Assembly (NCBI RefSeq): GCF_023330665.1
Contig: NZ_CP097127.1
Location: forward strand, 1,674,001-1,738,000
From: Conexibacter sp. S30A1
GTDB taxonomy: Bacteria; Actinomycetota; Thermoleophilia; Solirubrobacterales; Solirubrobacteraceae
Direction of reading: 5' to 3'
Length of the DNA stretch: 64,000 nucleotides
The translations under genes were made by a program, and so were the position numbers. Numbering within the stretch: the first letter of the stretch is position 1; each line of letters opens with the position of its first letter. This document shows, piece by piece, positions 19,745-27,914 of this stretch. The notes below the pieces were generated by a model. It had not been told where the DNA came from, did no database searches, and saw nothing but the letters and a program-made list of their open reading frames with translations.

Positions 19745-20431
19745 ATGCCCAAGCGACACTTCGTCAAGTACACGTTCCTCGCGGTGGAGCCCGCTTGGCG
19801 GCGGCTACCGGACGACGAGCGCGACGAGCACAAGCGCGAGTTCCTGGCCGCCTGCGAGGACTTCAGCCAGGATCACCTGCTGCGTGTGTTCTCGCTGGCC
19901 GGGACCCGCGGAGACGCCGACATGCTGCTGCTCTCGCAGGCCGAGAACCTGGAGCGCATCCACGAGTTCCACGTGGTGCTCACGCAGAGCGGTCTGATGA
20001 AGTGGATGAGCATCCCGTACTCCTACCTGGCGATGACCAAGCCGTCGGAGTACTCCGACGAGTCCCGCCTGGAGGTGCGGCCCGGACACAGCAAGTATCT
20101 GTTCGTCTATCCGTTCGTCAAGACGCGGGCCTGGTATCTCCTACCCGCCGACGAGCGCTGGCGCATCATGCAGGAGCACATCCGCGTCGGCAAGGAATTC
20201 CCGAACATCGACCTCAACACGAGCTACTCGTTCGGCCTTGACGACCAGGAGTTCGTGGTCGCCTTCGAGTCCGACAACCCGGCCGACTTCCTCGATCTGG
20301 TCCAGAAGCTCCGCCTGACCGAGTCAAGCGCCTACACGCTGCGCGACACCCCCACCTTCACCTGCCTGTCCATGCCGGTCGAGCGGGCGCTTGGCGCGCT
20401 CGACGGCGCCGCGCTGCGCGCGTCGGCGTGA
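19745..20431 (+). CDS. hemQ: Coproheme decarboxylase HemQ (chlorite dismutase family)
   Basis: 228 residues, the usual length for actinobacterial HemQ. YLFVYPFVKTRAWYLLP includes the Tyr that aligns with the radical-forming residue, and MQEHIRVGKEFP provides the proximal heme His. It converts coproheme III to heme b in the coproporphyrin-dependent pathway. It lacks the distal Arg pattern of true chlorite dismutases as far as I can judge. The stop overlaps the downstream glycosylase start (GTGA). Confidence 0.9.
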   Translation: MPKRHFVKYTFLAVEPAWRRLPDDERDEHKREFLAACEDFSQDHLLRVFSLAGTRGDADMLLLSQAENLERIHEFHVVLTQSGLMKWMSIPYSYLAMTKPSEYSDESRLEVRPGHSKYLFVYPFVKTRAWYLLPADERWRIMQEHIRVGKEFPNIDLNTSYSFGLDDQEFVVAFESDNPADFLDLVQKLRLTESSAYTLRDTPTFTCLSMPVERALGALDGAALRASA

Positions 20432-21081
20432 GCGCCGACGCCAGCCGTGCCGCGCGTGAGCGACTGCGCGCCGGCGATCCCGTCCTGCGTGATCTGATCG
20501 ACCGCCACGGGCCGGACGGCCTACCGGAACGCCGTTCCGGCGCCCAGCGTGAGCATTACGGTGCGCTGGTGCGCACGATCGTCGGCCAGCAGCTCTCGAC
20601 CAAGGCCGCGGCGGCGATCTACAACCGGCTGGCCGCCCGCTTCGGCGGGCGCGAGCCCACCCCTCGAGAGATTCTCGACGAGGACCCGGAGGCGCTGCGC
20701 GGTGTCGGCCTCTCCCGCGCCAAGGTGACGTTCCTGCGCTCACTCGCCGAGCACGTGCTGGACGGTAGGCTGGAGCTCGAGCGGCTCGACACGCTGAGCG
20801 ACGAGGAAGTGATCGGGGAGTTGACGGCCGTGCGGGGCCTCGGCCCCTGGAGCGCGCACATGTTCCTGATGTTCCACCTCGACCGCCCGGACGTGCTGGC
20901 CACAGGTGACCTGGGGATCCGCAAGGCGATGATGGCGGCCTACGCACTGGACGCCCTGCCCGACCCTGAGACGATGGAGCGGATCGCGGCGCCCTGGCGC
21001 CCCTACCGCACGCTCGCCTGCCGCTACCTGTGGGCCACGCTGGACAGCGACCCGGGCGCCGCCGAGCCCGACCCGATCTGA
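20428..21081 (+). CDS. DNA-3-methyladenine glycosylase II-like (HhH-GPD)
   Basis: 217 residues. The HhH-GPD signature GELTAVRGLGPWSAHMFLM and catalytic Asp in VLATGDLGIRKAM identify an AlkA-type glycosylase that removes alkylated bases. ALVRTIVGQQLSTKAAAAIY is the conserved N-terminal helix. No C-terminal Fe-S cysteines are seen. Translationally coupled to hemQ by a 4-base overlap. Confidence 0.9.
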   Translation: MSADASRAARERLRAGDPVLRDLIDRHGPDGLPERRSGAQREHYGALVRTIVGQQLSTKAAAAIYNRLAARFGGREPTPREILDEDPEALRGVGLSRAKVTFLRSLAEHVLDGRLELERLDTLSDEEVIGELTAVRGLGPWSAHMFLMFHLDRPDVLATGDLGIRKAMMAAYALDALPDPETMERIAAPWRPYRTLACRYLWATLDSDPGAAEPDPI

Positions 21082-21173
21082 GGCACAAAGCGGCGCGCTC
21101 GGGCGGGCACGGGCGCCAAGCGCTGGGCACTCCGAGCGACCAGCCCACGCTCGCCTGCCACCACCTCTGGCGC

Positions 21174-22388
21174 TCACTCGACGACGAGCCGTCGCCGCAG
21201 GAACCGCCGCTCGGCCTCCGTCGGGGCGAGCGCCAACGCCCGCTCGTAGGCCTCCCGCGCTGCGACGAGGTCACCACGCCGGCGCAACAGATCCGCGCGT
21301 GTGGCATGGAGCAGGTGGTAGTTGGAGAGCTCGTCGCCCACGACGAGCTCTCCAACCATCTCGAGCCCCGCGTCGAGGTCCCCGGCCAGCGCGACCGCCA
21401 CCGCCCGGTTCAGCCGCACCACCGGCGAGGGGCTGAGCGCCTCGAGTTCGGCGTAGAGCTCGGCGATGCACGGCCAGTCGGTCGGCTCGCGTGTGTGGCG
21501 GATGGCGATCTCGGCCTGCAGGCGGTAGGGCCCGGCGCCGGCCAGCGGGCCGGCGCCGGAAAGCAGCGTGTCGGCTTCGGCGATCTCGTCGAGGTGCCAG
21601 CGTGACCGATCCTGGTCCTCGAGCGTGACCAGCTCGCCGCGGTCGTCGACGCGGGCGTCGCGACGCGAGTGCTGGAGGACCATGAGCGCAAGCAGCGCCT
21701 GGGTCTCCGGCTCGGCCGGGAGCAGACGCGCAAGCCGAATCGCCTCGTCGCAGAGGCTCGCGCGGATCGGCAGGTCACCCGAGGACGCGGCGTAGCCCTC
21801 GTTGAAGAGCAGGTAGAGCACCGCGCGGACGCCGTTGGTGCGTTCTGGCAGCCGCTCGGGCGGCGGGACCCGGTAGGGAATCCCGGCGGCGGCGATCTTT
21901 GCCTTCGCACGGGTCAGCCGCTTGGCCATCGTCGCCTCGGGGACCAGGAACGCGCGGGCGATCTCGGCCGTCGTCAGCCCGGCGAGCGCGCGCAGGGTCA
22001 GCGCCACTCGCGACTCCAGGGCCAGCGCCGGATGGCAGCAGGTGAAGATGAGCCGCAGGCGGTCGTCCTCGATCGCCTGCGGCGGCTCGTCGTCTTGCTG
22101 CCCGTCTGCTGCGGCGTGGAGCGGATCCTCGGCGAGCTGCCGGATCAGCTCGTTGCCACGGGCGCTGCGCCGGATGCGATCGAGTGCGCGGTTGCCGGCG
22201 ACGGTCGTCAGCCACGCGCCCGGGTTGCGCGGCACGCCGTCGCCCGGCCAGCTGGCGAGCGCCTGGGCGAACGCCTCCTGCGCCGCCTCCTCGGCGAGGT
22301 CCCAGTCGCCGGTGCGGCGGATGAGGGAGGCGACGATGCGTCCCCACTCATCCCGAAACGCCGCCTGCACCGCCTCCGGCGCGGTCAC
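21174..22388 (-). CDS. ECF42-type RNA polymerase sigma factor with long C-terminal extension
   Basis: 404 residues from GTG 22388. Region 2 (about 1-80) contains DWDLAEEAAQEAFAQAL and WLTTVAGNRALDRIRR. Region 4 (about 110-185) contains LTLRALAGLTTAEIARAFLV and MAKRLTRAKAKI. The C-terminal 220 residues (RTNGVRAVLYLLFNEGYAAS, then TPR-like helices) are the DUF6596-type extension of ECF42 factors. These factors are linked to DGPF/YCII proteins, which is the case here: its GTG overlaps the DGPF gene stop. An extra GAGPLAG stretch is encoded by a palindrome. Confidence 0.9.
   Translation of the reverse strand: MTAPEAVQAAFRDEWGRIVASLIRRTGDWDLAEEAAQEAFAQALASWPGDGVPRNPGAWLTTVAGNRALDRIRRSARGNELIRQLAEDPLHAAADGQQDDEPPQAIEDDRLRLIFTCCHPALALESRVALTLRALAGLTTAEIARAFLVPEATMAKRLTRAKAKIAAAGIPYRVPPPERLPERTNGVRAVLYLLFNEGYAASSGDLPIRASLCDEAIRLARLLPAEPETQALLALMVLQHSRRDARVDDRGELVTLEDQDRSRWHLDEIAEADTLLSGAGPLAGAGPYRLQAEIAIRHTREPTDWPCIAELYAELEALSPSPVVRLNRAVAVALAGDLDAGLEMVGELVVGDELSNYHLLHATRADLLRRRGDLVAAREAYERALALAPTEAERRFLRRRLVVE
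21532..21559 (-). repeat. Palindromic GGCC-CGCT-GGCC module inside the sigma factor gene
   Basis: A perfect 12-bp stem (CCGGCGCCGGCC) with loop CGCT on the coding strand, encoding GAGPLAGAGP just before the PYRLQAEIAI helix. It looks like a small insertion between two TPR-like helices. Confidence 0.75.
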
Positions 22389-23095
22389 TGGTCGATGAAT
22401 CGCCGGACCTCGACGGGGTGGTAGCGCGCTGTGGGGAAGCGGGCGGCGAACTCCACCGCCGCCTGCTCGGTCACGCCACCGTTGAGGATCGCGATGCCTG
22501 CCAGATACTCCTTGGTCTCAACAAACGGCCCGTCGGTGAGCAGCACCTCGCCGTCGCGGACGCGCACCGTTGTGGCTGTGTGCTTCGGTTGCAGCCCGCC
22601 TCCGAGCACCATGACACCACGCTCCCGCGCCTGCTCCCCCCACGCCTCGGCGTCCCGCACGATCCCCTCCTCGACCTCCGGGGTCTCGGGGATGCCGTCG
22701 ACGAAGATCTGCACCAGGTAGCGCATGTCGTCGGGGCTGAGGTCGTCAGGGACCTCGAGCTCGGAGGCGAAGGGCCGCAGCTCGATCGCGTGAAACCACG
22801 AGACCGGGTGCTTGGCGGCAACCTCGATCGCCTCATCGAGACTCTCGCACTCGAGTATGTCGAGGCCGCCGATGTACTCCTTCGTGGCGGCGTAAGGGCC
22901 GTCGGTGATGAGTGTCTCGCCGTCGCGGACGCGGACGGTCTTCGCGCCTGCCGGCTCGTCGAGCTGCTTGCCGACGATCCTGATGCCTCGCGACTGTGTC
23001 TCCTGGAGCCATGGACCGATGTGCTCGTTCATGGCTGCGGCCGCCGCCGGCGTTCCGGTCTCGCCCTCTATGCAGATCAGCTGCAGATACTTCAT
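22385..23095 (-). CDS. Tandem YCII/DGPF-domain protein
   Basis: 236 residues with two complete DGPF domains in one chain. The first (about 1-110) has MKYLQLICIEGE and ITDGPYAATKEYIGG. The second (about 120-236) has MRYLVQIFVDG and LTDGPFVETKEYLAG. ECF42 neighbours usually encode one domain per protein; here two are fused. ATG 23095 is chosen because GGAGGT sits 7 bases upstream; the frame also has a GTG at 23104. Function is unknown, but co-transcription with the ECF42 gene is likely. Confidence 0.88.
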   Translation of the reverse strand: MKYLQLICIEGETGTPAAAAAMNEHIGPWLQETQSRGIRIVGKQLDEPAGAKTVRVRDGETLITDGPYAATKEYIGGLDILECESLDEAIEVAAKHPVSWFHAIELRPFASELEVPDDLSPDDMRYLVQIFVDGIPETPEVEEGIVRDAEAWGEQARERGVMVLGGGLQPKHTATTVRVRDGEVLLTDGPFVETKEYLAGIAILNGGVTEQAAVEFAARFPTARYHPVEVRRFIDQ

Positions 23096-23168
23096 GTCGT
23101 CCACCTCCGCAGTGGGTTTGCGTTGATGTCAGTACGACGAACGCGAAACCCCGAGATGGACCGTGGCC

Positions 23169-23522
23169 TCAGACGGCTGATACTTCTTGTTCTTCGGCGA
23201 CCCGGAACGAGGAGCCGCAGCCGCAGGCGGCCACGACGTTTGGGTTCTCGACCTTGAAGCCGGCCCCCTGCAGGCCGTCGACGAAGTCGATCACCGAGCC
23301 ACGAACGTATGGGAGACTCGCGTTGTCGACGAGGAGTCGGATTCCCTTGTCCTCGAAAACGGTGTCGCCGTCGCGCTCCTCGTCAAAGGCAAGCGCATAC
23401 TGAAACCCGGAACAACCACCGCCGCGGACGCCCACGCGCAGACCTGCGGTCTCGGCCACAGCGGCCTGCGCGGAGAGAAACTCGCGAACCTTCAGAGCAC
23501 CATTGTCGGTAAGAGAGATCAT
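23169..23522 (-). CDS. A-type Fe-S cluster carrier (ErpA/IscA family)
   Basis: 117 residues. The three conserved cysteines lie in GGGCSGFQYALAF and ACGCGSSF. VDGLQGAGFKVENPN is the usual pre-motif. It delivers Fe-S clusters to apoproteins. It is divergent, 48 bases apart, from bolA and the CGFS glutaredoxin, giving a compact Fe-S maturation locus. Confidence 0.92.
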   Translation of the reverse strand: MISLTDNGALKVREFLSAQAAVAETAGLRVGVRGGGCSGFQYALAFDEERDGDTVFEDKGIRLLVDNASLPYVRGSVIDFVDGLQGAGFKVENPNVVAACGCGSSFRVAEEQEVSAV

Positions 23523-23570
23523 GCTTCAGTGAGTATAGCCTCGGCCCGCGTGGCCGCTACGCTAGAGAGC

Positions 23571-23801
23571 ATGTCAGTCTCACCCGACGAGCTCAAGGTC
23601 AGGATCGAGTCCGCGATCCCCGGCACACGCGCCGCAGTCAGCGGCGACGGGCATCACTTCGAGGCGATCGTGGAAGGCCCAGCCTTCGCCGGCCTCAGCA
23701 GGATCGACCAGCACAAGCTCGTCTACGACGTCTTTGGCGCCGAGCTCGGCGACCGCATCCACGCCCTCTCCCTCAAGATCACAGCAACGGAGGATCGATG
23801 A
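23571..23801 (+). CDS. BolA family protein
   Basis: 76 residues from ATG 23571. The BolA fold is recognised by GDGHHFEAIVEGPAFAGL, the helix SRIDQHKLVYDVFGAEL and the C-terminal IHALSLKI. BolA proteins partner with CGFS glutaredoxins through a bridging [2Fe-2S] cluster, and that partner is the next gene, overlapping by four bases. Confidence 0.9.
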   Translation: MSVSPDELKVRIESAIPGTRAAVSGDGHHFEAIVEGPAFAGLSRIDQHKLVYDVFGAELGDRIHALSLKITATEDR

Positions 23802-24208
23802 GCGACCCAGCCACCAACCAGATGCGCGACGAGATCAAGAGCGCGATCGCCGAGAACCCGGTGATCCTGTTCATGAAGGGCACGCCGGACGCGCCGGCCT
23901 GCGGGTTCTCAGCGCGCACCGTGGCCGTGCTGGAGAGCCTGGAGGCCCCGTTTGCGGCCGTCAACGTGCTCCCCGATCCGAGGATCCGCCAAGAGCTCTC
24001 GGCGCTGTCCGGCTGGCCCACGATCCCACAGCTGTTCATCGACGGCAAGCTGGTCGGTGGCTGCGACATCGTCATGGAGATGCACGAAACCGGCGAGCTG
24101 CAGAGGCTGCTCGGTGTCCGCGACGGTGCCGGCACAGCCTCAGCGCAAGCACCGGCGGAGGTCGGCGCGGCCGAGCCCGCGCCGCTGAGCATCGAAAACC
24201 TGCTGTAG
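23798..24208 (+). CDS. Monothiol CGFS glutaredoxin (Grx4 type)
   Basis: 136 residues. FMKGTPDAPACGFS contains the CGFS cluster-binding motif. GWPTIPQLFIDGKLVGGCDI is the glutathione-binding region. A 25-residue Ala-rich C-terminal tail follows the domain. It transfers or senses [2Fe-2S] clusters together with BolA, encoded immediately upstream (ATGA overlap). Confidence 0.94.
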   Translation: MSDPATNQMRDEIKSAIAENPVILFMKGTPDAPACGFSARTVAVLESLEAPFAAVNVLPDPRIRQELSALSGWPTIPQLFIDGKLVGGCDIVMEMHETGELQRLLGVRDGAGTASAQAPAEVGAAEPAPLSIENLL

Positions 24209-24222
24209 GGTCAGGCGGGCGC

Positions 24223-25077
24223 ATGCCCGTAGCCCTGGTATCAGACACCTGTCACTACCTGCCACGCGGGCAGGTGGAGGCTCTTGGTATTCGCGAGGTC
24301 AGCCTCTACGTGCATGACAGCGCTGGCGCAAGCCGCGAGCGCGAGATCACCGACTACGACGCCTACTACGAGCGGCTGGTGGCCGGTGGCGACCTGCCCA
24401 CCACCTCCCAGCCCTCGATCGGTGATTTCCTGGCGATCTACGAGCCACTCGCGACAGCCGGCCATGAGATCGTCTCGATCCACCTCTCCGGTGGGCTCTC
24501 TGGCACGGTGCGCAGTGCCGAGCAGGCCCGCGCGGCGCTCGGCGAGGCAGCCGCCCTGGTCCACGTCGTCGACTCAGGCACGGCCTGTGGCGCGCAGGGG
24601 CTGATGCTGCTGGCGGCAGCAGCCGCCGCAAGCACAGGCGCAGACGCGACCGCGGTTGTAGCCCGCGCTCAGGCGGCACGAGCTTCGCTGGACTTCCTCT
24701 TCGCCCTGGATACGCTCGAGTACCTGCGCCGGGGTGGGCGCATCGGCGGTGCCCAGGCGCTGCTGGGCGCGGCGCTGAAGATCAAGCCGATCCTCTCACT
24801 CGACTCGGAGATCACGGCCGTCGAGCGGGTGCGCACCAGCCGACGCGCGTTCGAGCGCCTGGTTGCGCTGGGCGAGCAGCTGGCCGCCAGCGGACGCGAC
24901 GGTTGGGTCGTGCAGCACACACACGCGCCCGAGGCGGCGCGCGAACTGGCGGCACGCTGCCGAGACGTGTTCGGCTGCGAGCCCATGTTCGTTTCGGAGA
25001 TCGGGCCCGTGATCGGCGCCCACATCGGGCCTGGGCTGCTCGGCATCGGCGCCACCGAGCGCTCACTGCTTCAGTAA
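24223..25077 (+). CDS. DegV family fatty-acid-binding protein
   Basis: 284 residues from ATG 24223. DegV hallmarks are VALVSDTCHYLP, LPTTSQPSIGDFL, HLSGGLSGTVRSA, VDSGTACGAQGL and EYLRRGGRIGGAQALLG...LKIKPIL. Members bind fatty acids as FakB-like subunits of a fatty-acid kinase. No FakA-type kinase is adjacent, so the role is inferred from the family. It lies 14 bases after the glutaredoxin stop. Confidence 0.92.
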   Translation: MPVALVSDTCHYLPRGQVEALGIREVSLYVHDSAGASREREITDYDAYYERLVAGGDLPTTSQPSIGDFLAIYEPLATAGHEIVSIHLSGGLSGTVRSAEQARAALGEAAALVHVVDSGTACGAQGLMLLAAAAAASTGADATAVVARAQAARASLDFLFALDTLEYLRRGGRIGGAQALLGAALKIKPILSLDSEITAVERVRTSRRAFERLVALGEQLAASGRDGWVVQHTHAPEAARELAARCRDVFGCEPMFVSEIGPVIGAHIGPGLLGIGATERSLLQ

Positions 25078-25148
25078 CGACGCCAGCGATCCGGTGAGGC
25101 GCCGTCGAGCGGCGCGCCGTCCAGTGGCGCGCCGTCGGGCGCCCGGCC

Positions 25149-25385
25149 TCAGCGGCGTCGGCGGCCGCGGCGCAGCACGGCTCCGAGCGCGCCGCCGACG
25201 CCGCCGGCAAACACGAACCCGGCGGCCGCGGCCGCGATCTGCAGGCTCCGCTCGTTGCGGCGCAGCTGGGCGCGCCAGTCGGTCAGCTGGCCCACCTCGT
25301 CGCGCAGGAGAGCCAGCGAGCTACCGAGCTCTTGGCGGTTACGCTCGATCGAGGCGCGAATCTCATCGGGTGTGCGAGTCGCCAT
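25149..25385 (-). CDS. DUF3618 small membrane-associated protein
   Basis: 78 residues. The N-terminal RTPDEIRASIERNRQELG is the DUF3618 signature. A hydrophobic Gly/Ala segment (AAAAAGFVFAGGVGGALGAV) and a basic tail RRGRRRR follow. Last gene of a four-gene cluster of small envelope proteins. Function unknown. Confidence 0.85.
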   Translation of the reverse strand: MATRTPDEIRASIERNRQELGSSLALLRDEVGQLTDWRAQLRRNERSLQIAAAAAGFVFAGGVGGALGAVLRRGRRRR

Positions 25386-25399
25386 CGTGCCGTGTCTAT

Positions 25400-25816
25400 T
25401 CAGCTCTTGGCGGCCGAGGTGGAGACCGTCTCGCGGATCTTCTTTGCTTCGTCAATCGCCATCGTCGGAGTCGGCGCTCCGACGCGGAGCTTGCGCCAGG
25501 CAAACAAAAACGAGAGCAGGGCGAGCACAACCAGCACGCCCGTCACGATCAGAAAGCCGATCCAGACATCGCCCACGCCGCTGACCAGTATGGCGTCGAG
25601 CGCCCAGGCGATCGTGAGCAGCGCCAGGATCACGGCAAACACGCCGAACACGGCCCCGGCGGCGACCGCCGCCGTGCCGCGGGCGATGCTCGAGATCTTC
25701 TCGCCCACCTCAGCCTTGGCGAGCTCGATCTCGTCGTGCACGAGCTTCCCCAGGCTGTCAGAGACCTGGGTGATAGCGCCGGCAATGCTGTCCTGCTGTT
25801 CGTTACCTGCGGCCAA
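25400..25816 (-). CDS. Holin-superfamily-like membrane protein (actinobacterial holin-X type)
   Basis: About 138 residues. An amphipathic N-terminal part (ITQVSDSLGKLVHDEIELAKAEVGEK) is followed by two hydrophobic segments (AAVAAGAVFGVFAVILALL and GFLIVTGVLVVLALLSFLF). These proteins are widespread in actinobacterial chromosomes and are not evidence for a prophage. The start is uncertain: TTG 25816, overlapping the upstream gene, is the best-placed candidate, and no strong ribosome site is visible. Confidence 0.75.
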   Translation of the reverse strand: MAAGNEQQDSIAGAITQVSDSLGKLVHDEIELAKAEVGEKISSIARGTAAVAAGAVFGVFAVILALLTIAWALDAILVSGVGDVWIGFLIVTGVLVVLALLSFLFAWRKLRVGAPTPTMAIDEAKKIRETVSTSAAKS

Positions 25817-26141
25817 GACGTTTGAGAATAGTCGCCACCACCAACCCGCCGGCAAAAGCTATGCCGAGGCCGACCTCCGGTCGGCGACGGACCAGCGCTT
25901 CAGCCTGGGTGAGCCCGAGACGCTCGAGGACGGCGTTCAGGGGCGAGCCGGCGGCCAGCGCCGTCGCCGCGGGGTCAGTGGCACTGCCGGTGGCGTCTGC
26001 GAGTTCCCCGGCGGTCCGGCCGGCCGCGGCGTCACCCGGCGCAGGTGGCTCGGTCGCAGCCGCAGACTTCCGCAGCGAGTGCGGGCGACGCGTGCGTTGT
26101 GCGTCTCCCGGCTCTGGCGGGCGCTCGCTCACGTCGCTCAC
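25803..26141 (-). CDS. Small hypothetical protein of the envelope cluster
   Basis: 112 residues from GTG 26141, whose first bases overlap the DUF4235 stop. The N-terminal 70 residues are Ala/Pro/Gly-rich and probably disordered. The C-terminus LRLGLTQ-like helix, RRRPEVGLGIAFAGGLVVATILKRLGRR in outline, has one short hydrophobic segment and a basic end. I do not recognise a named family. Position between DUF4235 and holin-like genes suggests a role at the membrane. Confidence 0.7.
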   Translation of the reverse strand: MSDVSERPPEPGDAQRTRRPHSLRKSAAATEPPAPGDAAAGRTAGELADATGSATDPAATALAAGSPLNAVLERLGLTQAEALVRRRPEVGLGIAFAGGLVVATILKRLGRR

Positions 26142-26275
26142 TCCGGCGGGTCTTCGTCGAAGACCCGCTTCCAGATCACCGCGGCCAGACGCGTCGCGAC
26201 AACACTCGCGAGCGCGCCGACCGCGGCCATCAGGCCCGACCACATGAGTCGCTTTACCACTGGGCTCTCCTTCAT
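26138..26275 (-). CDS. DUF4235 short membrane protein
   Basis: 45 residues from ATG 26275 (MKESPVVKRLMWSGLM). A single hydrophobic helix (AAVGALASVVATRLAAVIW) is followed by KRVFDEDPPE, the usual DUF4235 arrangement, here at minimal length. First gene of the cluster DUF4235, hypothetical, holin-like, DUF3618. Its stop overlaps the next start (GTGA). Confidence 0.8.
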   Translation of the reverse strand: MKESPVVKRLMWSGLMAAVGALASVVATRLAAVIWKRVFDEDPPE

Positions 26276-26305
26276 TTCGAGTGATTCAACCAGATCGCAA
26301 GCGGC

Positions 26306-26896
26306 TCATCCGCCGAGGCCGCCGCAGATCATCTCCACTATCTCAGCCTTGACGTGCTCAAATTCCGCCTCGGGGATCTCCTCGCCACTGAAGATCCACT
26401 GGGTCAGCACCTGTTCGACCAGGCCGTAGAACGCTTGGGCTGCAAACAGCGCATCAACCTCGCGGCGAAACACACCCGCCTTCTGAGCCTGCGCAACGAT
26501 CTGCGCGATGCCCTCGTAGGCCTGCATGATCCGCTGCACGTGGGTGCGACCGAACGTGTTCGCGGCCCGCGTCACCTCCACGACAATCACCTTCATCACA
26601 TCGGGGTCGCGCCTGTAGGAGTCGACGATGAAGGACGCGATGCGACGAAGCTGCTCGCGGGGCGGAGCCTCGCTCGCCTGCGCGTCGGCGATCGTCGCGA
26701 GCATCAGGTTCCAACGCTCGAGAAAGACCGTGTCGAGGATCGTCTCCTTGGATGGGAAATAGTGGTAGACCAACCCGTAGGCGACACCGGCCTCGTCAGC
26801 GATGTCCGAAACGCGGCAGGTGTGGAAGCCCTGCCGCGCAAACACGCGGACAGCAGCATCCAGGATCAGTCGCCGCTTGTCGGCGGCGACGCTCAC
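26306..26896 (-). CDS. TetR-family regulator, FadR-like
   Basis: 196 residues from GTG 26896. The N-terminal helix-turn-helix reads KRRLILDAAVRVFARQGFH, VSDIADEAGVAYGLVYHYF and PSKETILDTVF. The ligand domain resembles the fatty-acyl-CoA-responsive FadR/YsiA group in outline. It overlaps the nitrilase stop by four bases (GTGA), so the two form one transcript. A FadR-architecture operator (32752-32769) lies where this operon's promoter would be if the group II intron were removed. That suggests autoregulation. Confidence 0.88.
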   Translation of the reverse strand: MSVAADKRRLILDAAVRVFARQGFHTCRVSDIADEAGVAYGLVYHYFPSKETILDTVFLERWNLMLATIADAQASEAPPREQLRRIASFIVDSYRRDPDVMKVIVVEVTRAANTFGRTHVQRIMQAYEGIAQIVAQAQKAGVFRREVDALFAAQAFYGLVEQVLTQWIFSGEEIPEAEFEHVKAEIVEMICGGLGG

Positions 26897-27810
26897 GGCG
26901 CGGGCCGACCGGAGCTTTGGGCAGCGGCATACAGCCCCGGTGCGCGTCGGTGGGTCAGCGCCGGCAGCCGCGCGCGTACGTCGGCCAGTAGAGCGAAGTC
27001 CAGATCGGCGACGATCGCCGTTTCGCAGTCGGGTGCGACTGCGAGCGGGATGCCCCACGGGTCGACGATCATGCTGCGTCCGCCTGAGCGGTTGCCGGGC
27101 GGGTGGGGGCCGATCTGGTTTGCCGCGATCACAAAGCATTGGTTCTCGATCGCGCGCGCGCGTAGGAGTGTCTCCCAGTGGTCGCGGGTGGTGGCCAGCG
27201 TAAACGCGGAGGGAACCGCCAGGATCTCGGCGCCGCGCTCGCTGAGCGCACGGTAGAGCTCGGGAAAGCGCAGGTCGTAGCAGATGCTCATGCCGAGCAG
27301 GTGGCCCTGGTCGGTCTGCGGGTTGGCGCCGACCGTGGTCACCACCACAGACTCCCCCGGCTGCTCGTGCTCAGACTCGGTGTAGCGGGTGCCGTCGACC
27401 TCAACGTCGAACATGTGCAGCTTGTCGTAGCTGGCGAGGATCTCGCCGTCTGGGCCGACGTGCAGGCTGGTGTTTGCGGTCTTGGCCGACCCTGCGCGCC
27501 GGTGCACGAACGAGCCCGCGATCAGGTCTATATGGTGTTCGCGCGCGAGCGCTCGCGCCCACCTGACCGCCTCTCCGTCGAGCGTCTGGGCGCGGTCCTG
27601 CATCACCTCGCCGCGGCCGAGCACCGTCCACTTCTCGGGAAGCACCACGAGCGCCGCGCCATCGCGCACCGCCTGGCGGGCCAGCCGATCGGCCGTCTCC
27701 AGGTTCGCCTCCACATCCTCAGTTGCATTGAGCTGCACGGCGCCAACGCGCAATTTGGCGCCGACATCGGCGCCCGACGCGGCGGCTGCGGCAGAGGCCA
27801 CGGTGAGCAT
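26893..27810 (-). CDS. Carbon-nitrogen hydrolase (nitrilase superfamily)
   Basis: 305 residues from ATG 27810. The catalytic triad is in VVLPEKWTVLG (Glu), SYDKLHMFDVEV (Lys) and GMSICYDLRFPELYR (Cys). Closest in pattern to the Nit/omega-amidase-like branch; substrate unknown. The first 20 residues (Ala-rich) precede the usual start KLRVGAVQLNATEDVE, so the true start could be the in-frame TTG within that stretch. The 3' end of a group II intron lies only two bases before the ATG, and no ribosome site exists within the intron end. Confidence 0.88.
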   Translation of the reverse strand: MLTVASAAAAASGADVGAKLRVGAVQLNATEDVEANLETADRLARQAVRDGAALVVLPEKWTVLGRGEVMQDRAQTLDGEAVRWARALAREHHIDLIAGSFVHRRAGSAKTANTSLHVGPDGEILASYDKLHMFDVEVDGTRYTESEHEQPGESVVVTTVGANPQTDQGHLLGMSICYDLRFPELYRALSERGAEILAVPSAFTLATTRDHWETLLRARAIENQCFVIAANQIGPHPPGNRSGGRSMIVDPWGIPLAVAPDCETAIVADLDFALLADVRARLPALTHRRAPGLYAAAQSSGRPAP

Positions 27811-27812
27811 TG

Positions 27813-27894
27813 GTAGTCAGGGGCGCAGTACCGCGAGGGCCTGTTTCCCCATTCCCCTTTCAATCCGTGCGTGCGGTTTTCCCGCACACGGCTT
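27813..27894 (-). ncRNA. Group II intron domains V and VI
   Basis: Domain V is a 33-base hairpin whose 5' strand AAGCCGTGTGCGG carries the AGC catalytic triad, with a GAAA-type tip and the complementary strand CCGCACGCACGGATT. Domain VI follows: AGGGG pairs with CCCCT near the 3' end, leaving an unpaired A in TGACTAC as candidate branch point. Confidence 0.85.
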
Positions 27895-27914
27895 ACCGAT
27901 GATCGTCCTGATGG

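Noticed and set aside
25400..25816. Holin-like gene as evidence of a prophage
   Set aside because: This membrane family is chromosomal in many actinobacteria and sits beside DUF4235 and DUF3618 genes; no phage structural genes are present.
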